A stretch of DNA of 64,000 bases from Capitulum mitella. Lineage: Eukaryota > Arthropoda > Thecostraca > Pollicipedomorpha > Pollicipedidae. The notes under the pieces were generated by a model. That model was not told the origin of the DNA. It made no database searches and saw only the letters and a program-made list of their open reading frames with translations. The stretch spans positions 8,495,432-8,559,431 of the forward strand of contig CP099840.1 of NCBI GenBank assembly GCA_030062745.1, given 5' to 3'. The position numbers and the translations under genes were made by a program. Positions 36,324-48,074 of the stretch are shown here, one piece after another; position 1 is the stretch's first letter, and every line of letters starts with the position of its first letter.

Positions 36324-36720
36324 CTGCGGCAGGCGCAAGAAACACGATGTCAGTGGGCTTACCCATACATACAGAAGGGGTCCACGACTGCTTAGTGCAA
36401 AAACGAGGACCATGAAATATGGGGACGGACAATACACGAGAAGCTAGGCTTCCATCCTAGATGGTTAATTTAGGACCCAAAAGGTATTCCATTCATCAAA
36501 CATCGTGAGAACGATCAGTGGTGTAGCCAGGATTTTTTTCCGGTGGGAGGTCCTAGATGATGAGGGGACCCCATGGCCAGGGATGTTGTTTTGTGTAGCT
36601 GATTTGGGGGAGGGGCGGATCGATGGGCCTCACAACTTGACCTCCCCCCAAACGTGGGCTTCCCAACAGATTTAGGGCACTTCGTTTTGACGACGGAAGT
36701 TGACCCACAAAATATTTAAG

Positions 36721-36721
<1 letters not shown>

Positions 36722-36778
<57 letters not shown>

Positions 36779-36792
36779 AATATATATATATA
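36722..36792. repeat. (TA)n microsatellite
   Basis: About 52 bases of pure TA, a short AAAGAA break, then a further TA run. Confidence 0.95.
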
Positions 36793-37639
36793 GCAAGGTT
36801 AGACAGCACATCGATACAGAGCACAGATACAGATCGATACAGATATCGATATCGATATCATTACGGACAGCAGAACGTATACATTGTTTGTTAAAAATTG
36901 CAGCGGACTTGGCAATGATGATCTTCTTTGATGTGGCTTCGATTGTTTGTATACGTCGTCTCCTTCCCAATGAATGTTCATTAAAAACAATGACAATGTT
37001 CATTATAATATAAACAACAAGCAGAAAATCATATTTTATTATAGATCTGACGCTTCCTCGACACATGAAAAATCTTTAGACACAAGATCTGGTTTAAATT
37101 CACAAAACAAAACACACGGTTAGAAAAGACAAGTATCTCCTGGTTCGCACACATTACTGAACAACGACACACACGACATACACGAAAGATCAGTACAGCA
37201 CCTATTCACATATTCATAGTGTGGGCCCTAGTGGCGGCCCTCCAAACAACTGCAAGGTCCCACGCGCTTTAACCTGGCGTTTCATTAGTGGGTCCATATC
37301 CCGAATGAATATATCTCCGACAGCCTCTAGGCTCCGTTCATCCGTTGCCTTCGTCAGGATCTTTATGTTCGAGGTGATCATGCGACGAGTCAAGTGGTCA
37401 TGGCGGTGTGGTTCTGTGTGGGTATATATCACACTTATCCAAAGCGTCATTAGCGTTGTTGTGGTGCCATCAAGGAGAGGGCCTTTGGTGTTTCCAGAAA
37501 ATCCCTAAGCATTCAGGAAAAATTACGTAAATAAAGTTAAACCACGCCGGGGCACTGTTAAGAATTACTCTGAAAATACGATGATCAGCTCATTCAGCGA
37601 GTTAAAGACCCAGTAAACTCTAATGGGCCCTCTAAATAA

Positions 37640-39105
37640 AGTCAAGATGGAGCGTTCCCCCTGGTCCTAAAGGTTCTCTTGAATTCATCTCGAGGGCTCA
37701 TGGGAATTTTGTCGTGGAACCCTCAAGCTTTTTTGAGAGGCCTTTGGTATCTTCAGGGGGCTCACAAACATTCCCTTGTCCGGCTTAAAACTTCGCTCCT
37801 GAATGTGGGCTCCCTGAAGGTACTGAAGGCCCTCTCAAAGGTTTAAGGGGTCCACAGACATTTCCATGGGTCCTATAGATGAATTCACATACACTTCAGG
37901 GAGTGCCGCTCCTTGAATTTATACAACGCGTCCATTAGACTTTTCGTGGGCCTATAAACCTTTTAGGGGTGCCCTTGGTATTTTCAGAGGGCCCATGAAA
38001 CATTCGTTCGCCCAGTTCACCTTTCCCAGAATATATGAGGTGCCTCTAAAAATATCAAGGGCATTTCGAACAAATTTAAGGAGTGGCCATCGAACACCAC
38101 GAAGGTCTCTTCCTTTCTTTGAGACGCATCGAGCTTATGTGGGACCTCAAGCCTTTTGAGGGGCCCCTTAATGTTTTCGGAGGGCGCCTCAGACATTTTC
38201 TCATCCGATTAGAAATTCCTATCATGAATGTTCCAGAAACCCTTCGAAATACCAGAGCCTCTCAAATGTTCCAGGGCCGGACGAAAACCCCAATGAGCCA
38301 TCGAGAGGAGCTCAGTGAGGGTCCCTTTGGTTCTAGGGGGCCACTCCTTGGATTCATGTAAAGGGCCCTTAGAGTTTTTCTGTGGGGCTGTTGATCTTTT
38401 CAGGGAGTCCTTGATACTTTCAAACAAGCCTCAAGCATTTCCTCGTCCGGTGTATACTTTTTGTACCTGAGGTGCCCTCTAAAAATGTCAAGGTCCTGCA
38501 AATGCATTCAAGGATTTCGTTGCAATGAAATTGAAGGAATTTTAGTTCAAAGGAATTCTTCAGGCCTTAGGGAGAGGACCGTCCTTGAACTAGTTTAAAG
38601 GCCGTTTGACATTTTGTGCGTCCTCAAGCGTTTCGACAGACCCCTTGATACATTCAGAAGGTCTCTCAAATAATGCCTCGTCCGGTTCAAGACCCCCTTT
38701 CTGAATGTTTGGAGCATCTAAAAAAACTGGGGGTGTCACAAGAAATAAGTGTACTCGAGATGAATTCAAAAGGGAACTTTCAGGCATGGGATACGGTCAT
38801 TCCTCCAATTCATCCAATGGGCCCAGCAGTGTTTTTCTAGACCCCTCGACTCTCTCAAACATTTTCTCAGGGGCCCCTCAACCATTTCCTCGTTGACTTA
38901 CAAATCCTGTTCTAACTGTTCGAAGGCGTCTCTAAGAATGTTTCAGGAGGAGCCCTAAAACCGGAGTAAACCCCACAGGATTCTTCTAAATGATCGCCTT
39001 GAATTCATCTAGAGGGTCCATGAAATATGCTGTTGGGCTCTCGAGGTTTTGAGGGTGCTCTCACTATTTTTGGAAAGCCCCCGAAACTTCCAGGAGAGGA
39101 TTGTC
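37640..39105. repeat. Degenerate short-period array rich in GGGCC/TTGA motifs
   Basis: Irregular units of about 30-40 bases alternate AGGGGCCC/GGGCTC, CTTTTGAGG or CATTTC, and CCTTGA/TGAATT. Divergence is high, so the period is only approximate. No coding signal was seen. Confidence 0.55.
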
Positions 39106-39200
39106 TTAGCCAGACGGGGAAATCTTTCCGTAACTTGAATATCCTAACTGACTAGAGTACCGCCTTTTGAAAAACTTGCAGAATATTTCATCAAATTTAA

Positions 39201-40663
39201 ACCCATTCCCGGAGGGCTAGCGGTATGGCCGATTCCCGGCAGGGGCGGGGGCGGATTCGCCACCCCTTGAGATCTCGAGAACTACTCGTCCAATTTCATT
39301 GCAAGAAACGGCATTCGATTTGCCATGACGTAAATTACATTTTTATACAAAGACATTCTCAAAATTTTGAAAGGGGTGGATAAGATATGGATACAAAATT
39401 TTGAAAGGGGGCAAAAAACTCAAAATGGGGACATTTTTGGACTCCCTTGTTTATGGATCGATTTTCATGAAACCGGCATAAATCGAGAGATCATAGATGG
39501 GACTTTTACCACTGGTCCATACATTTGAAATTTTGAGATAATTCATCGGCGTTCACAGGGTTTTGAACATAGGAGGACCAGTTTCTCAAAAACTGATTTA
39601 TTAAATGAAAAAAGTATATTTTTATAATTATTAATATATAAAAATTGCATAATAATAATTAATTATCTTATTAATCTATATTCTTAATATAATAATTAAT
39701 ATATATTATACAATAATATACTGTATTATTAAATTATTAATTATATTAATAATTAATATAATTATTAGTATAAAGTATAATTATTTTAATATATTTATTA
39801 AATCAAAAAAGTTAAAAGCGCTTTTTTGGCTTCTTCTAGTCATGTTATGCTGAAGAAGTACAAATCGTACCATAATGTTTGTATAATATTAACATAGCCG
39901 ATGCCTGGGACATGAAAAAGGGGGACTGTCATGGTCACGTTCTTCAGATCAGCTATGACCTTTGGCCTTAAATGAACTCCAGTGACCTTAGAATCACTTG
40001 AAATAATCTTGTGTGCACCTAATATTATCTGAAAACGTTTCCAACCATTCGAATTCCCTCTACTTCTGAGATTTCATTTTACGACTGTTGTGATATAGGG
40101 TACGCGCACCGACGTTTTAGGTCATACCTCCGTGACCCGACCTGATATCGGGCTGAAATCTGGTACACAGGTAGGGGGCACCCTTTACGTCATGTCTATT
40201 CCGAGTTCGGCATTTGAAAAAAATAGCGCCAAAATATTTCCTACAAAACCAAATTTTGACTTTTGACCTTCGCTTGAACTTGTGAAGTGACCTAACATGA
40301 ACAAAATTGTATCTACACATTGCCCAACTATTAAGCTATACATCCATATAAAATTCTAAGTTCTATCTTGAAAACGCTACTTTTGACAGTCATTTTCCTT
40401 TCACCCTCAACAGGGCCAAAAATGGCTTGAGGTGCTTCCCAAAAACGTTGCCTGACTCCGCCCCTGAGCAAAATAGAAATATGAAATTTTGTCACAGTAC
40501 GTAGAAAGATTAGCTAGGAAAAATGACCAAGTTTCGTGAAGCTGCATCAAAAACCATGGAACTGGCAAGCCAAAAACCCGAACGGGGGAGGATTCAGTCC
40601 CCTTTCGGGTCTAGGGTTATAAACGCGAAGGGGGGGGGGGTTCAGCCCCCTTCGGGAATAGGG
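39201..40663 (+). mobile_element. TTAA-type element family 1, near-complete copy
   Basis: It lies between TTAA at 39197-39200 and TTAA at 40664-40667. The right end is GGGAATAGGG, and the left end has drifted to ACCCATTCCC. It carries an AT-rich expansion at about 39600-39805 absent from the other copies, and a duplicated right end (two GGTTCAGCCCC/GGATTCAGTCCCC segments). It is non-coding. Confidence 0.85.
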
Positions 40664-41088
40664 TTAAATGTCTTTTGAATCATGGGCCGCGGCATACCAA
40701 TGTGGGCTGTGGGCTTCAAGACTGTGGGGGGCTGAAATCATCATAGGGGGTGAAGTCAACAATGAGGGGAGGTACGCGCACACCCTCAAAGGATTTAAAA
40801 TGAAGTCCCTACCCATGGTTAGAACACTAAGGATATTTGGCAAGAGCCTGTTTTCTTTCCAATAATAACCACGCTTTCTATTAAGAAAGCTGGCCTGGGT
40901 TATCTGTGTTTACTGCTCTGGCCACTGGGGCCCCATTAACGGTAGAACTCCCACTTTTTCTGGATCAAAATGGTCAGGCAGCCTGCCAGGCGTCAACATG
41001 TCTACATTTCCACTGAAATACTTTGATGATCGCCTAGTTACGCCGTTACGATGCCCGGCTTTAGCATCCGGCAGCCATTCCAGGACAG

Positions 41089-41184
41089 AGATACCTTACC
41101 TGCCAGGAGCTGCCGGGCAGGAAAGGTATCTTGGAAAGGCCCCAATGTCCAGTGACCTTTCCAGGTCAGTGGACATTGGAGCCC
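41089..41184. repeat. Two adjacent imperfect hairpins
   Basis: AGATACCTTACCTGCC pairs with GGCAGGAAAGGTATCT (41089-41131), and GCCCCAATGTCCAGTGACCT pairs with AGGTCAGTGGACATTGGAGC (41139-41184, 4-base loop, two mismatches). They follow a smaller GCTTTCT/AAGAAAGC hairpin near 40871. Confidence 0.75.
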
Positions 41185-41329
41185 CTAAGCACATGCTAAG
41201 GACCCCGCCCGGGGGATTTCCTTTCCCTCCCAAAAATTTCTAGAATTGGGATGATAGGATCCCTAGGTCCTTTGGCTTGCGTTACGCCATTGGGGCTCCC
41301 CTCACGAAACACCTACACTATTCATGGCA

Positions 41330-41780
41330 GGGGGACCTTTGCTGGCCGGCAGTTCCTTTGCAGAGCGTCCTTTCCTGTCCTCACATATGCTTTCTGGCAG
41401 ATATATGCCGCGGGGGGTCCACTTACCTTTCACAGAGGCACTGTTCACGGGACACCCCGCTACCTGCCAAAGGGGTCTTTGCCTGGGGCCTGGGGGTCCT
41501 TTGCGGTGGAGTGGAATTGCCTTTTCCAGCCAGGGGCCCTTCGTGGGCCCTTCCCGACACCATCCCAAGGCAGGAGGACCTTTCGCGGCTGGTGGCTCCT
41601 TTGCAGGTGAGCATCCTGTCCGGTACTCGCCTTTTGGATAGGTACATGCCGGGGTACCTATTTACCTTTCCCGGTCAGAAGGCATCCCGCAGTCTGCCAG
41701 AGAGGTCTTTGCCTGGGGTCTGAGGGCCCTTTGCGAAGGAGTGGATTTGTCTCTCCCGGCCAGGGAAGCCTCTTTAGGCC
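41330..41780. repeat. Two-copy tandem duplication, period about 235 bp
   Basis: GGTCTTTGCCTGGGG...GGAGTGGA...CCAGGG at about 41471 recurs at about 41702, and GACCTTT.GC...CTCCTTTGCAG at about 41331 recurs at about 41571. The copies are diverged. Confidence 0.65.
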
Positions 41781-42768
41781 AATGCGGGAGAACCCCTCGA
41801 ATACGCTACTGAGAAGAATCCTTTATGAAACTGGTAAGCCAACGTGCTTTAATAAACACCGATAAAAAGTGCGAAAAAAACGCGCATGATGGCGAATTCT
41901 GTGGTTGCGTACACGAACGACAACGGCCAACATGCGCGCCCGCGCCCGGCTGACATCACCGGCCACGGGATGCCAAGTGTCAACATATTCTGAAGGCATA
42001 CATGGGACATTAGAGGACAAACTGACCGGGCACCTACCAAAATTAACACACCATAGACCTAAATTTTGACAAAATTTGGTCCGGTGGGTAATCTGTGGCT
42101 GAGATTTGATTTCTTCCCTTCTTAGCTCGGTCGGACAAGCGGTTTTTGTGCTACAGCAATTTGATATTTTGAGTTTTGATGACTTTTGGTCGAACCCTTG
42201 GTGAAATAATGTGTATTATTTCAGCCACCAATGAACACATTTTTTAAAAATGGGTATTGTTGTGATAAGCGCAAAAAACTGCATGTTTTTGCTATTCGCA
42301 TTTCCAAAATATATGTTGCTTTTATGTCATCTTCAAACCAATTTTCAAGGCCAAATTCTGAAGATGTGGCCAGTGATTCCGAACGAAATCTTTCACTGGT
42401 AAAATGTCCTCCAAGAATTCTCATTTGCCTTAAACTGACATAAGTTCCCCATTTTACTTTTAATGTTACAAACTGCACTTCGAATTCGCGATGCTATTAC
42501 CGACAACGTCCTTACCGGAAAATTCCGCCCTGGACGGGCAATAAGTAGTATGAACAATAGGCGAAAGCGGTTCTGAATACCCAAGGTCATTGTTTTCTCT
42601 CATGTGTAAGCAACAAATTCCGTAATCTCATTATATTTATTGTCATCTCTCGCCCGCTGCGAGGATGTAGTGGCATTTTTCTCCACGGTAGATGGTCGTG
42701 CCACATGGCCTTGGCCCACATTACACACCACAGGGAAGTGCGTGGCGGGGGGAGGTAAAGCGTTAAAA

Positions 42769-42805
42769 TTAGGTTAGGTTAGGTTAGGTTAAGTTAGGTT
42801 AGGTT
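42769..42805 (+). repeat. Interstitial telomere-like (TTAGG)n block
   Basis: Seven consecutive TTAGG units, one of them TTAAG. TTAGG is the canonical telomere repeat of most arthropods, so this supports the taxonomic guess. Confidence 0.9.
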
Positions 42806-42889
42806 CAGTGTACACCAAAGGTTATCCTTCGCGGACTCGACCGACGCGGACTCGACGGACGAACTGAATGACGCCACCCAGATTTCGAT

Positions 42890-43266
42890 CACGTGACACA
42901 AGCAAAAACAACGACATGTATTAGAAATGGGCTTGACCTTAGGTCAATAACCCAGAGAATTCCCAAAAATCTGTGACGGCAGATTTGTTGCATCCATCAA
43001 GATCACTAATCCCTGAAGGTATTAGTGTGATATCCTGTTTTCCGAAAAAAAGTTAGGCGCTAAATTTTTTTGGATATAGGTCTGTTTGACCTGACCTAGG
43101 TCGGATATCTGACTTGACCTGAGGTCAAAACTTTGACACAAGATGTAAAAATGGTCAAACAAAAGGCACACGAGTTTCGTGGCGCTGTTTGTTCGTTCTC
43201 TCGCAATCCCAGAAAAACCTCAGGGGGGAGGGGAGCGGTCAACCGCCCCTCCCAGTCGGGGGCAGC
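42890..43266 (+). mobile_element. Family-2 TTAA element, 5'-truncated copy
   Basis: It matches the right third of the copy at 12962-14161: GACCTTAGGTCAATAACCC, GATATCCTGTTTTCCGAAAA, GACCTGACCTAGGTC and CCTCAGGGGG...CAGTCGGGGG, ending at TTAA 43267-43270. Confidence 0.75.
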
Positions 43267-43270
43267 TTAA

Positions 43271-43384
43271 CGAAAAACTGGACGACCAGTTATTTCTTGG
43301 GGGGAAGAAGGTAACCGAAATGAGGTCGGCCGTTGATCCGATAGAGCTTGCCCCCCCCCCCCAGCCGAAAATGTAATCCGCCGT
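43271..43384 (+). mobile_element. Short MITE-like repeat, copy 1
   Basis: It begins CGAAAAACTGGAC after TTAA and contains TGAGGTCGGCCGTTGATCCG and AGCCGAAAATG. The opposite-facing copy is at about 49795-49932, which ends GTTTTTCG-TTAA. Confidence 0.65.
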
Positions 43385-43603
43385 CAATGAGCTGAGGACC
43401 GGAAATCTGACGTCCCAGACACAGATTACCACAGGGAAAAAATTCATTGCAATTTGAGACTATGATGAGTTATCCCCTGGTCGTTCTCAAGTGGAACGCC
43501 CGGCATATAAGTCCTACTCTTGCCGCATGATCAAGAACACTTTGAACGGGAAGTCGCCCGATTCAGCTCATCCGACAGGCCTTAGACGACACAAATCGCC
43601 AGC

Positions 43604-43675
43604 GACTCCGTGGCGCAACGGTAGCGCGTCTGACTCCAGATCAGAAGGTTGCGTGTTCAAATCACGTCGGGGTCA
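43604..43675 (+). tRNA. tRNA-Trp (anticodon CCA)
   Basis: A 72-base intron-less tRNA. The acceptor stem is GACTCCG paired with CGGGGTC plus discriminator A, the D-arm is GCGC/GCGC, the anticodon stem is TCTGA/TCAGA with loop CTCCAGA (CCA at 43636-43638), and the T-arm is GCGTG-TTCAAAT-CACGT. The internal A box (TGGCGCAACGG) and B box (GTTCAAATC) are intact. It lies within CCDC174 intron 2 on the opposite strand. All stems pair, so it should be functional. Confidence 0.96.
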
Positions 43676-45559
43676 AGCCTTTTCGAATACAAAGCTACAT
43701 GTTCACTTCAGTGCGCCATTCGAGTGCCATAACATGAATGCCCCTAGAATGACGCAACACGTCAAAAACAAGAAGGCGTGGGTGGTGAGAGGGGGTGGTA
43801 TGACCAACTACACGCAATGCCTAAAATCGTCCCGTGCCTCTGGTTCCAACGTTCATGCACATATATTTAAACATATCAAGACAAATCTTTGTCATGATTC
43901 TCAATACAGCCCGCAAGTATCACTTAAAATCAGTGGCACTATCAAAGGCGTAGCCAGGATTTCGCCAAGGAAGGATTTAGGAAAACCTAACTCACCCTCA
44001 ACACTAGAAACTCCTCGGATTTCGGGCACCTCATTTTTAAGTTCCAGATTTTTTTTCATTTTTGGTTCATTAAGAAAAGTTAAATCTGCAACCCCCAGCG
44101 GAACGATGTCACAGCTGTTAAGAACCCCCTTGGCTACGTACCTGCACAGTGCTATGTAATATGTACGTGTTATATGTTATATGAGTCGTTCCACGTCAAA
44201 ACACATAAAAGTTGCCCCGACCCCTTCCGATTTTGATGATATTTGGTAATCACGTAGCACCTATAAAAAAAACAGACACCCACCAATTTTTACCCCTAAG
44301 CGACCTCTGAGGTCAAAGTAACAGGTCATCAAAGGTCATCCGTTTTTACAGACAATGAATCAAATGTCCATAACCCGGCAACAGACCGCCACAGCAAAGT
44401 GCAATTAGCGCATTTGGATGCAGAAATATTCCAGCTTGCAGAAATGGATCAATTTTTCCGTTGACTTCACCATGACCTTTGAGATGACTATGAGAAATTA
44501 GGCATTTTCGGGTTTCACCATATTTTGCCCCTCCCCCATCTTCGTGAAAGTGCTGCATAGCAGGTGCCATAGTATCTGCAACAAGCGTGACAAAAAACAT
44601 TCCTGGGCAAATTCCAGCTTCTTTGGACACCTCAACTTATGTAATCCGGAGTCGTGCTTGATAAATACGCCCTGATGCTATCTGACGAATTTGGTAGATT
44701 TTGTACCTTCCGTTTGTCTGATTATGCTACGATTTGGCGTGAACAATGCCCTCATTGTGTACCATACATCTGTTCAACCTTAAATTACTTCATCTAAAAG
44801 GTCGTCAGTCACAGACTATGACACCTCATCACCAGTCGACCCTCTGCGATCCAGATCTGACATGTAACTGTTCTCCGTTTTTTAACGAGAGTGAATTTAT
44901 CCAATGTTATTGATCCTACAGCCAACTAAGAACTAAGTAAGACCATCTTAGCCATGATTCGGGATCATTTCAAGGTCAACTGAGATCACGGGCCTTGACT
45001 GGCCTTGGACGAGCTTTCACGGCCATGGATTTCACTTCTAGGGCACTCATTTCGGATTTCACATATATTCACATGAATGCAATGCTGCGACACCTCTTTC
45101 TTGAAAATCAGGAGCTGTTGTAGAAAATGGCGGTGTGCGCAAATACACCGACGTGTTTGCTGACATACGGATTCAATGAATAACGTCAGTACTACAAGGT
45201 TAACGCCCTCTAGGGAACATGGAAGAAATTTGCGATACGTGGATATTGTGATGAGTGAAAAATACATCAGAAATTCGGATTTGGTGCCCTAAAAATTTAA
45301 AGCTTGACAAAGACATGGTTTCAAGATTTTTAGGGTAGTGATTTCGAACTTCTTATATATTTTCCACAATCACATCATCCACATATCGCAAATTTCTTCC
45401 CTGCCCCTTCTATCCCGTTTACTTTTAGTAATGAGATCATTCCTTGAATGACGCATTATTTGCATATTCATATTCATATTCACGCACATATTCAATTTGC
45501 AGAAGCATCAATTAAATGCATCGAATCTCCGCACAAACAACTACATCGTGATGCAGTTT

Positions 45560-46330
45560 TGTCGCAAGTCCCAGTGGCGCACGCAGGGGGTAGGAGTCAG
45601 TTGACCCCAAAAATTTCGGAGGAACCCACAAGTAAGTGGGGCCACTTAGTCGGGAAACAAAGTCAAGCGACCCAGAGGCCCGCATGCGTGAGTGGCCTGC
45701 AGCCAAAGCGCTAGTTGGTAATGGATCAGTAGCCCTGGGGTCACAAGCCAAAGGGGTCCGTGTGCCAGGGACCCGTCAGCCATGGAACCCGCTGAAGTTC
45801 TCGCCTATCAATGCAACGAGTCCGTACTCTAGGGGCCCTCAGTCGCGCAGGGTCCGCGGACCAGGGGCCCGTATGCAAGAGGAGCCCGCAGGCTAGAGGC
45901 CCGTAGTCCACGAGGCCCGTTGGTTAAGGGCCAATGGTTATGGGTCCGTAAGTCAGAGGACCAAAGGACAAGCATGAAACAATGGTCCGTCCGAAAGCAA
46001 GGAGGTTCGTTTGCTGAGGCTCATGGCTAGGGGTCCGTAGGTCAGGGGTTCACATGCTTGAGGGGCCTGCAAGCTCCATGTCCGTAAACCACGAGCCGGC
46101 AGCCCACAGCTCCACATGCCAGAGCAGCATGTGGGCCAGTGGTCCGTAAGCCAGGAGTCTGTTGGTTAGGGCAGTAATCCAGGGCCAGGGGGCATTCGTT
46201 AGGGGCCCGGCTAGGAGCCCACGGACCATGGCCCACAAGTCAAGCAGGGGTCCGTCGGCCAGGGGCCCCGTGTGCCGGATGGGCCCGCAGGTCAGGGGCC
46301 CGTAGGTTAGGCTCGTTGATTGGGGCCCGT
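45560..46330. repeat. Degenerate GGGGCCCGTAGG-type short-period array
   Basis: Repeated AGGGGCCCGTA(G/A)(G/C)CCA-like units of about 20-30 bases with high divergence. The frames through it are compositional artefacts. Confidence 0.6.
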
Positions 46331-47066
46331 CTCAGTCTCCCGCCCTTGTCACGCACCTTTTTTTGTATTATCCATTCCTGGAGAATTGCCCGGGCTTTTC
46401 AGATACTGTAGGCACTCAATAGAAAATGGTGTTTGTTTCTACTATCTTTTTTTTGGGGGGGGGTTAAAAAGAAGTGACTGAAAATCAAGAAGTTCAGATG
46501 CAGAAAGTGAGGGGGCTTGCTCCACTACCCTTCTTTACCTCCCCAAAATAAAATACCGCGTGCGCCCCTGGCATGTCGTATTCAGAATCATACGTAGCAA
46601 GTCCCGTGAGACTGAGAGGATTCTGTCTGATTCGCTGGATACTGACTTCATCACTCAAGTGGCATCATTTCTGGCAAACAGCATGCCCTTTCAAAGCTTT
46701 GGAGTCCCAATCCAGGCAAACCGTTTTGTTCTGCACCTGTAGCATCCAAGCATATGATATTCCATCATGACGATCTCTTGCTGGCAATGAAATTCATCAA
46801 CAGTCCCCAGCCCCATCCACAAATATAATGCTCCTGGACACTTTCTGTTCATTTGGGTACTGTTCTCTTCTTCCCAGAGACAATCAAGAAACACACAGCA
46901 TGTCTAACAAACTTGTGTGAATGGACTCCCTCAAAGAAAACAATCACACAAATCACACACACAAAAAATCCATGCATGGACAATCAGCCCCTAGCTTAAT
47001 AACTTTAAGCCCCATGCCACTGGTAGTGCGGCGGCCGAGCACCGGCCGGCGCTGCCGGCTGCTGAC

Positions 47067-47257
47067 CTGGATCGGTCAAGGCTCTGGACCTCTGCAGCCT
47101 CCTCCTCCCTATCGCGCTCATCGCGGCGCTCAACGCCGGCGTTGGCCTTAGACCAGATTTTGGACTTGGAGGCAGACCTCTGGGGCAGGTCACACCGCAC
47201 ACGCAGTGCCTGTGACTCCTGCTGCTTCCTGTGCAGCTCAGCCTTCAGGTCGACCAG
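47067..47257 (-). CDS. CCDC174 ortholog, coding exon 2
   Basis: This exon is 191 bases: 63 codons plus two bases that complete Arg with exon 3. It starts LVDLKAELHRKQQES and contains SKSKIWSKANAGVERRDERD. The SLVDLKAEL-RKQ start and IWSK-N-GV block match the conserved N-terminal part of CCDC174. The acceptor is TATCGCTGCAG and the donor GTCAGC. Degenerate copies of the acceptor plus exon start lie just upstream in intron 1. Confidence 0.95.
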
Positions 47258-47500
47258 CTGCAGCGATACAACAACACCGGACTCAGGTCAGTCAGGGGTG
47301 TTTCAGGGGCTTTGGCCAGCCCAGCCTTCAGGTTGGCCAGCTGCACTGACAATGGCTGAAGGCCTGGGAGTTGCCATTTCAATAGGTTCAATCAGCCCAG
47401 AACTTGAGGTTCAGCAGCTGCAACAATACAACCACCACCAGCCCCAAGTTATAGGGGTGTTACAATGGCTATGGTCTGCCCTGCCTTCTTAGGTTAACTT
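47234..47500. repeat. Degenerate ~80-bp tandem repeat of the exon-2 acceptor region
   Basis: Units starting near 47234, 47317, 47393 and 47477 each contain, on the minus strand, a TGCAG acceptor followed by CTGnnnAACCTGAAGG-like exon sequence. The first is the real exon-2 start. The others would read LANLKAGLA, LLNLKFWA and QVNLRRQG. Confidence 0.75.
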
Positions 47501-47972
47501 GCTGCAGTAGCATAATGTCTGACACATCCAGGTCATGTCAGTGCTTCAGTGGGAGTAGGTAGTCCATGTCAGGTGATGTGCACATCAGTGCCTATGCACA
47601 GATATTCACTAATGAATAACAAAAATTGAAACATAGGAGGACAACTATACCAGCTTTCTGGTTCTACTCCTGAACTGGCTTCATGCAGAGTGGGCTGGAT
47701 TTCAGGGATCCCATTGTTACACATCAAAATTTATCAAAGCAGAATACAGTTTACTCCCAGAAAATGTTACAATGCACTAAAAAAAAAACACTTTTTCTGG
47801 GCTCAAAAACATCTAAAGTTGGAATAGTAATGGCAAATCTAGTGAAGATCTCAATTGTGGCTAAATGCTGGATTTGATTAAGATGCACCTTTAAAGAGAA
47901 CAGAGCACATAATAACTCCTGGCAAAATGTCTACCACAAATGATAATAAAAAATGACTGGTATTACACTTAC

Positions 47973-48011
47973 AGAAGATGAACCAACATCAATCTTCTTG
48001 TCCTTATTCAT
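47973..48011 (-). CDS. CCDC174 ortholog, coding exon 1 (start)
   Basis: MNKDKKIDVGSSS ends at a perfect donor TCT|GTAAGT in phase 0, so it joins exon 2 as ...GSSS-LVDLKAEL, which matches the family N-terminus (M-basic stretch-DV-x-x-SS-LVDLKAEL). The frame is open further upstream to a second in-frame ATG at 48074, so a 21-residue longer start is possible. I prefer 48011 because the alignment with the family begins there. Together exons 1-5 cover roughly the N-terminal half of the protein. Confidence 0.85.
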
Positions 48012-48074
48012 TGTGATGTATTTAGCAGCTTTGTTGGCTTCAGCACTATCCCAAAAACCTGAAGATGGATGCAT

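Larger units (their letters stand above)
36324..47066 (-). other. CCDC174 intron 2 (10.7 kb)
   Basis: It contains a TA microsatellite, degenerate GGGCCC-rich arrays, one family-1 TTAA element, a hairpin cluster, a TTAGG block, a truncated family-2 element, a short MITE and an antisense tRNA-Trp. No other exon was recognised. Confidence 0.8.

Noticed and set aside
43491-44159. A 222-codon plus-strand frame
   Set aside because: It spans the tRNA-Trp gene and flanking repeats; no domain or splice support.
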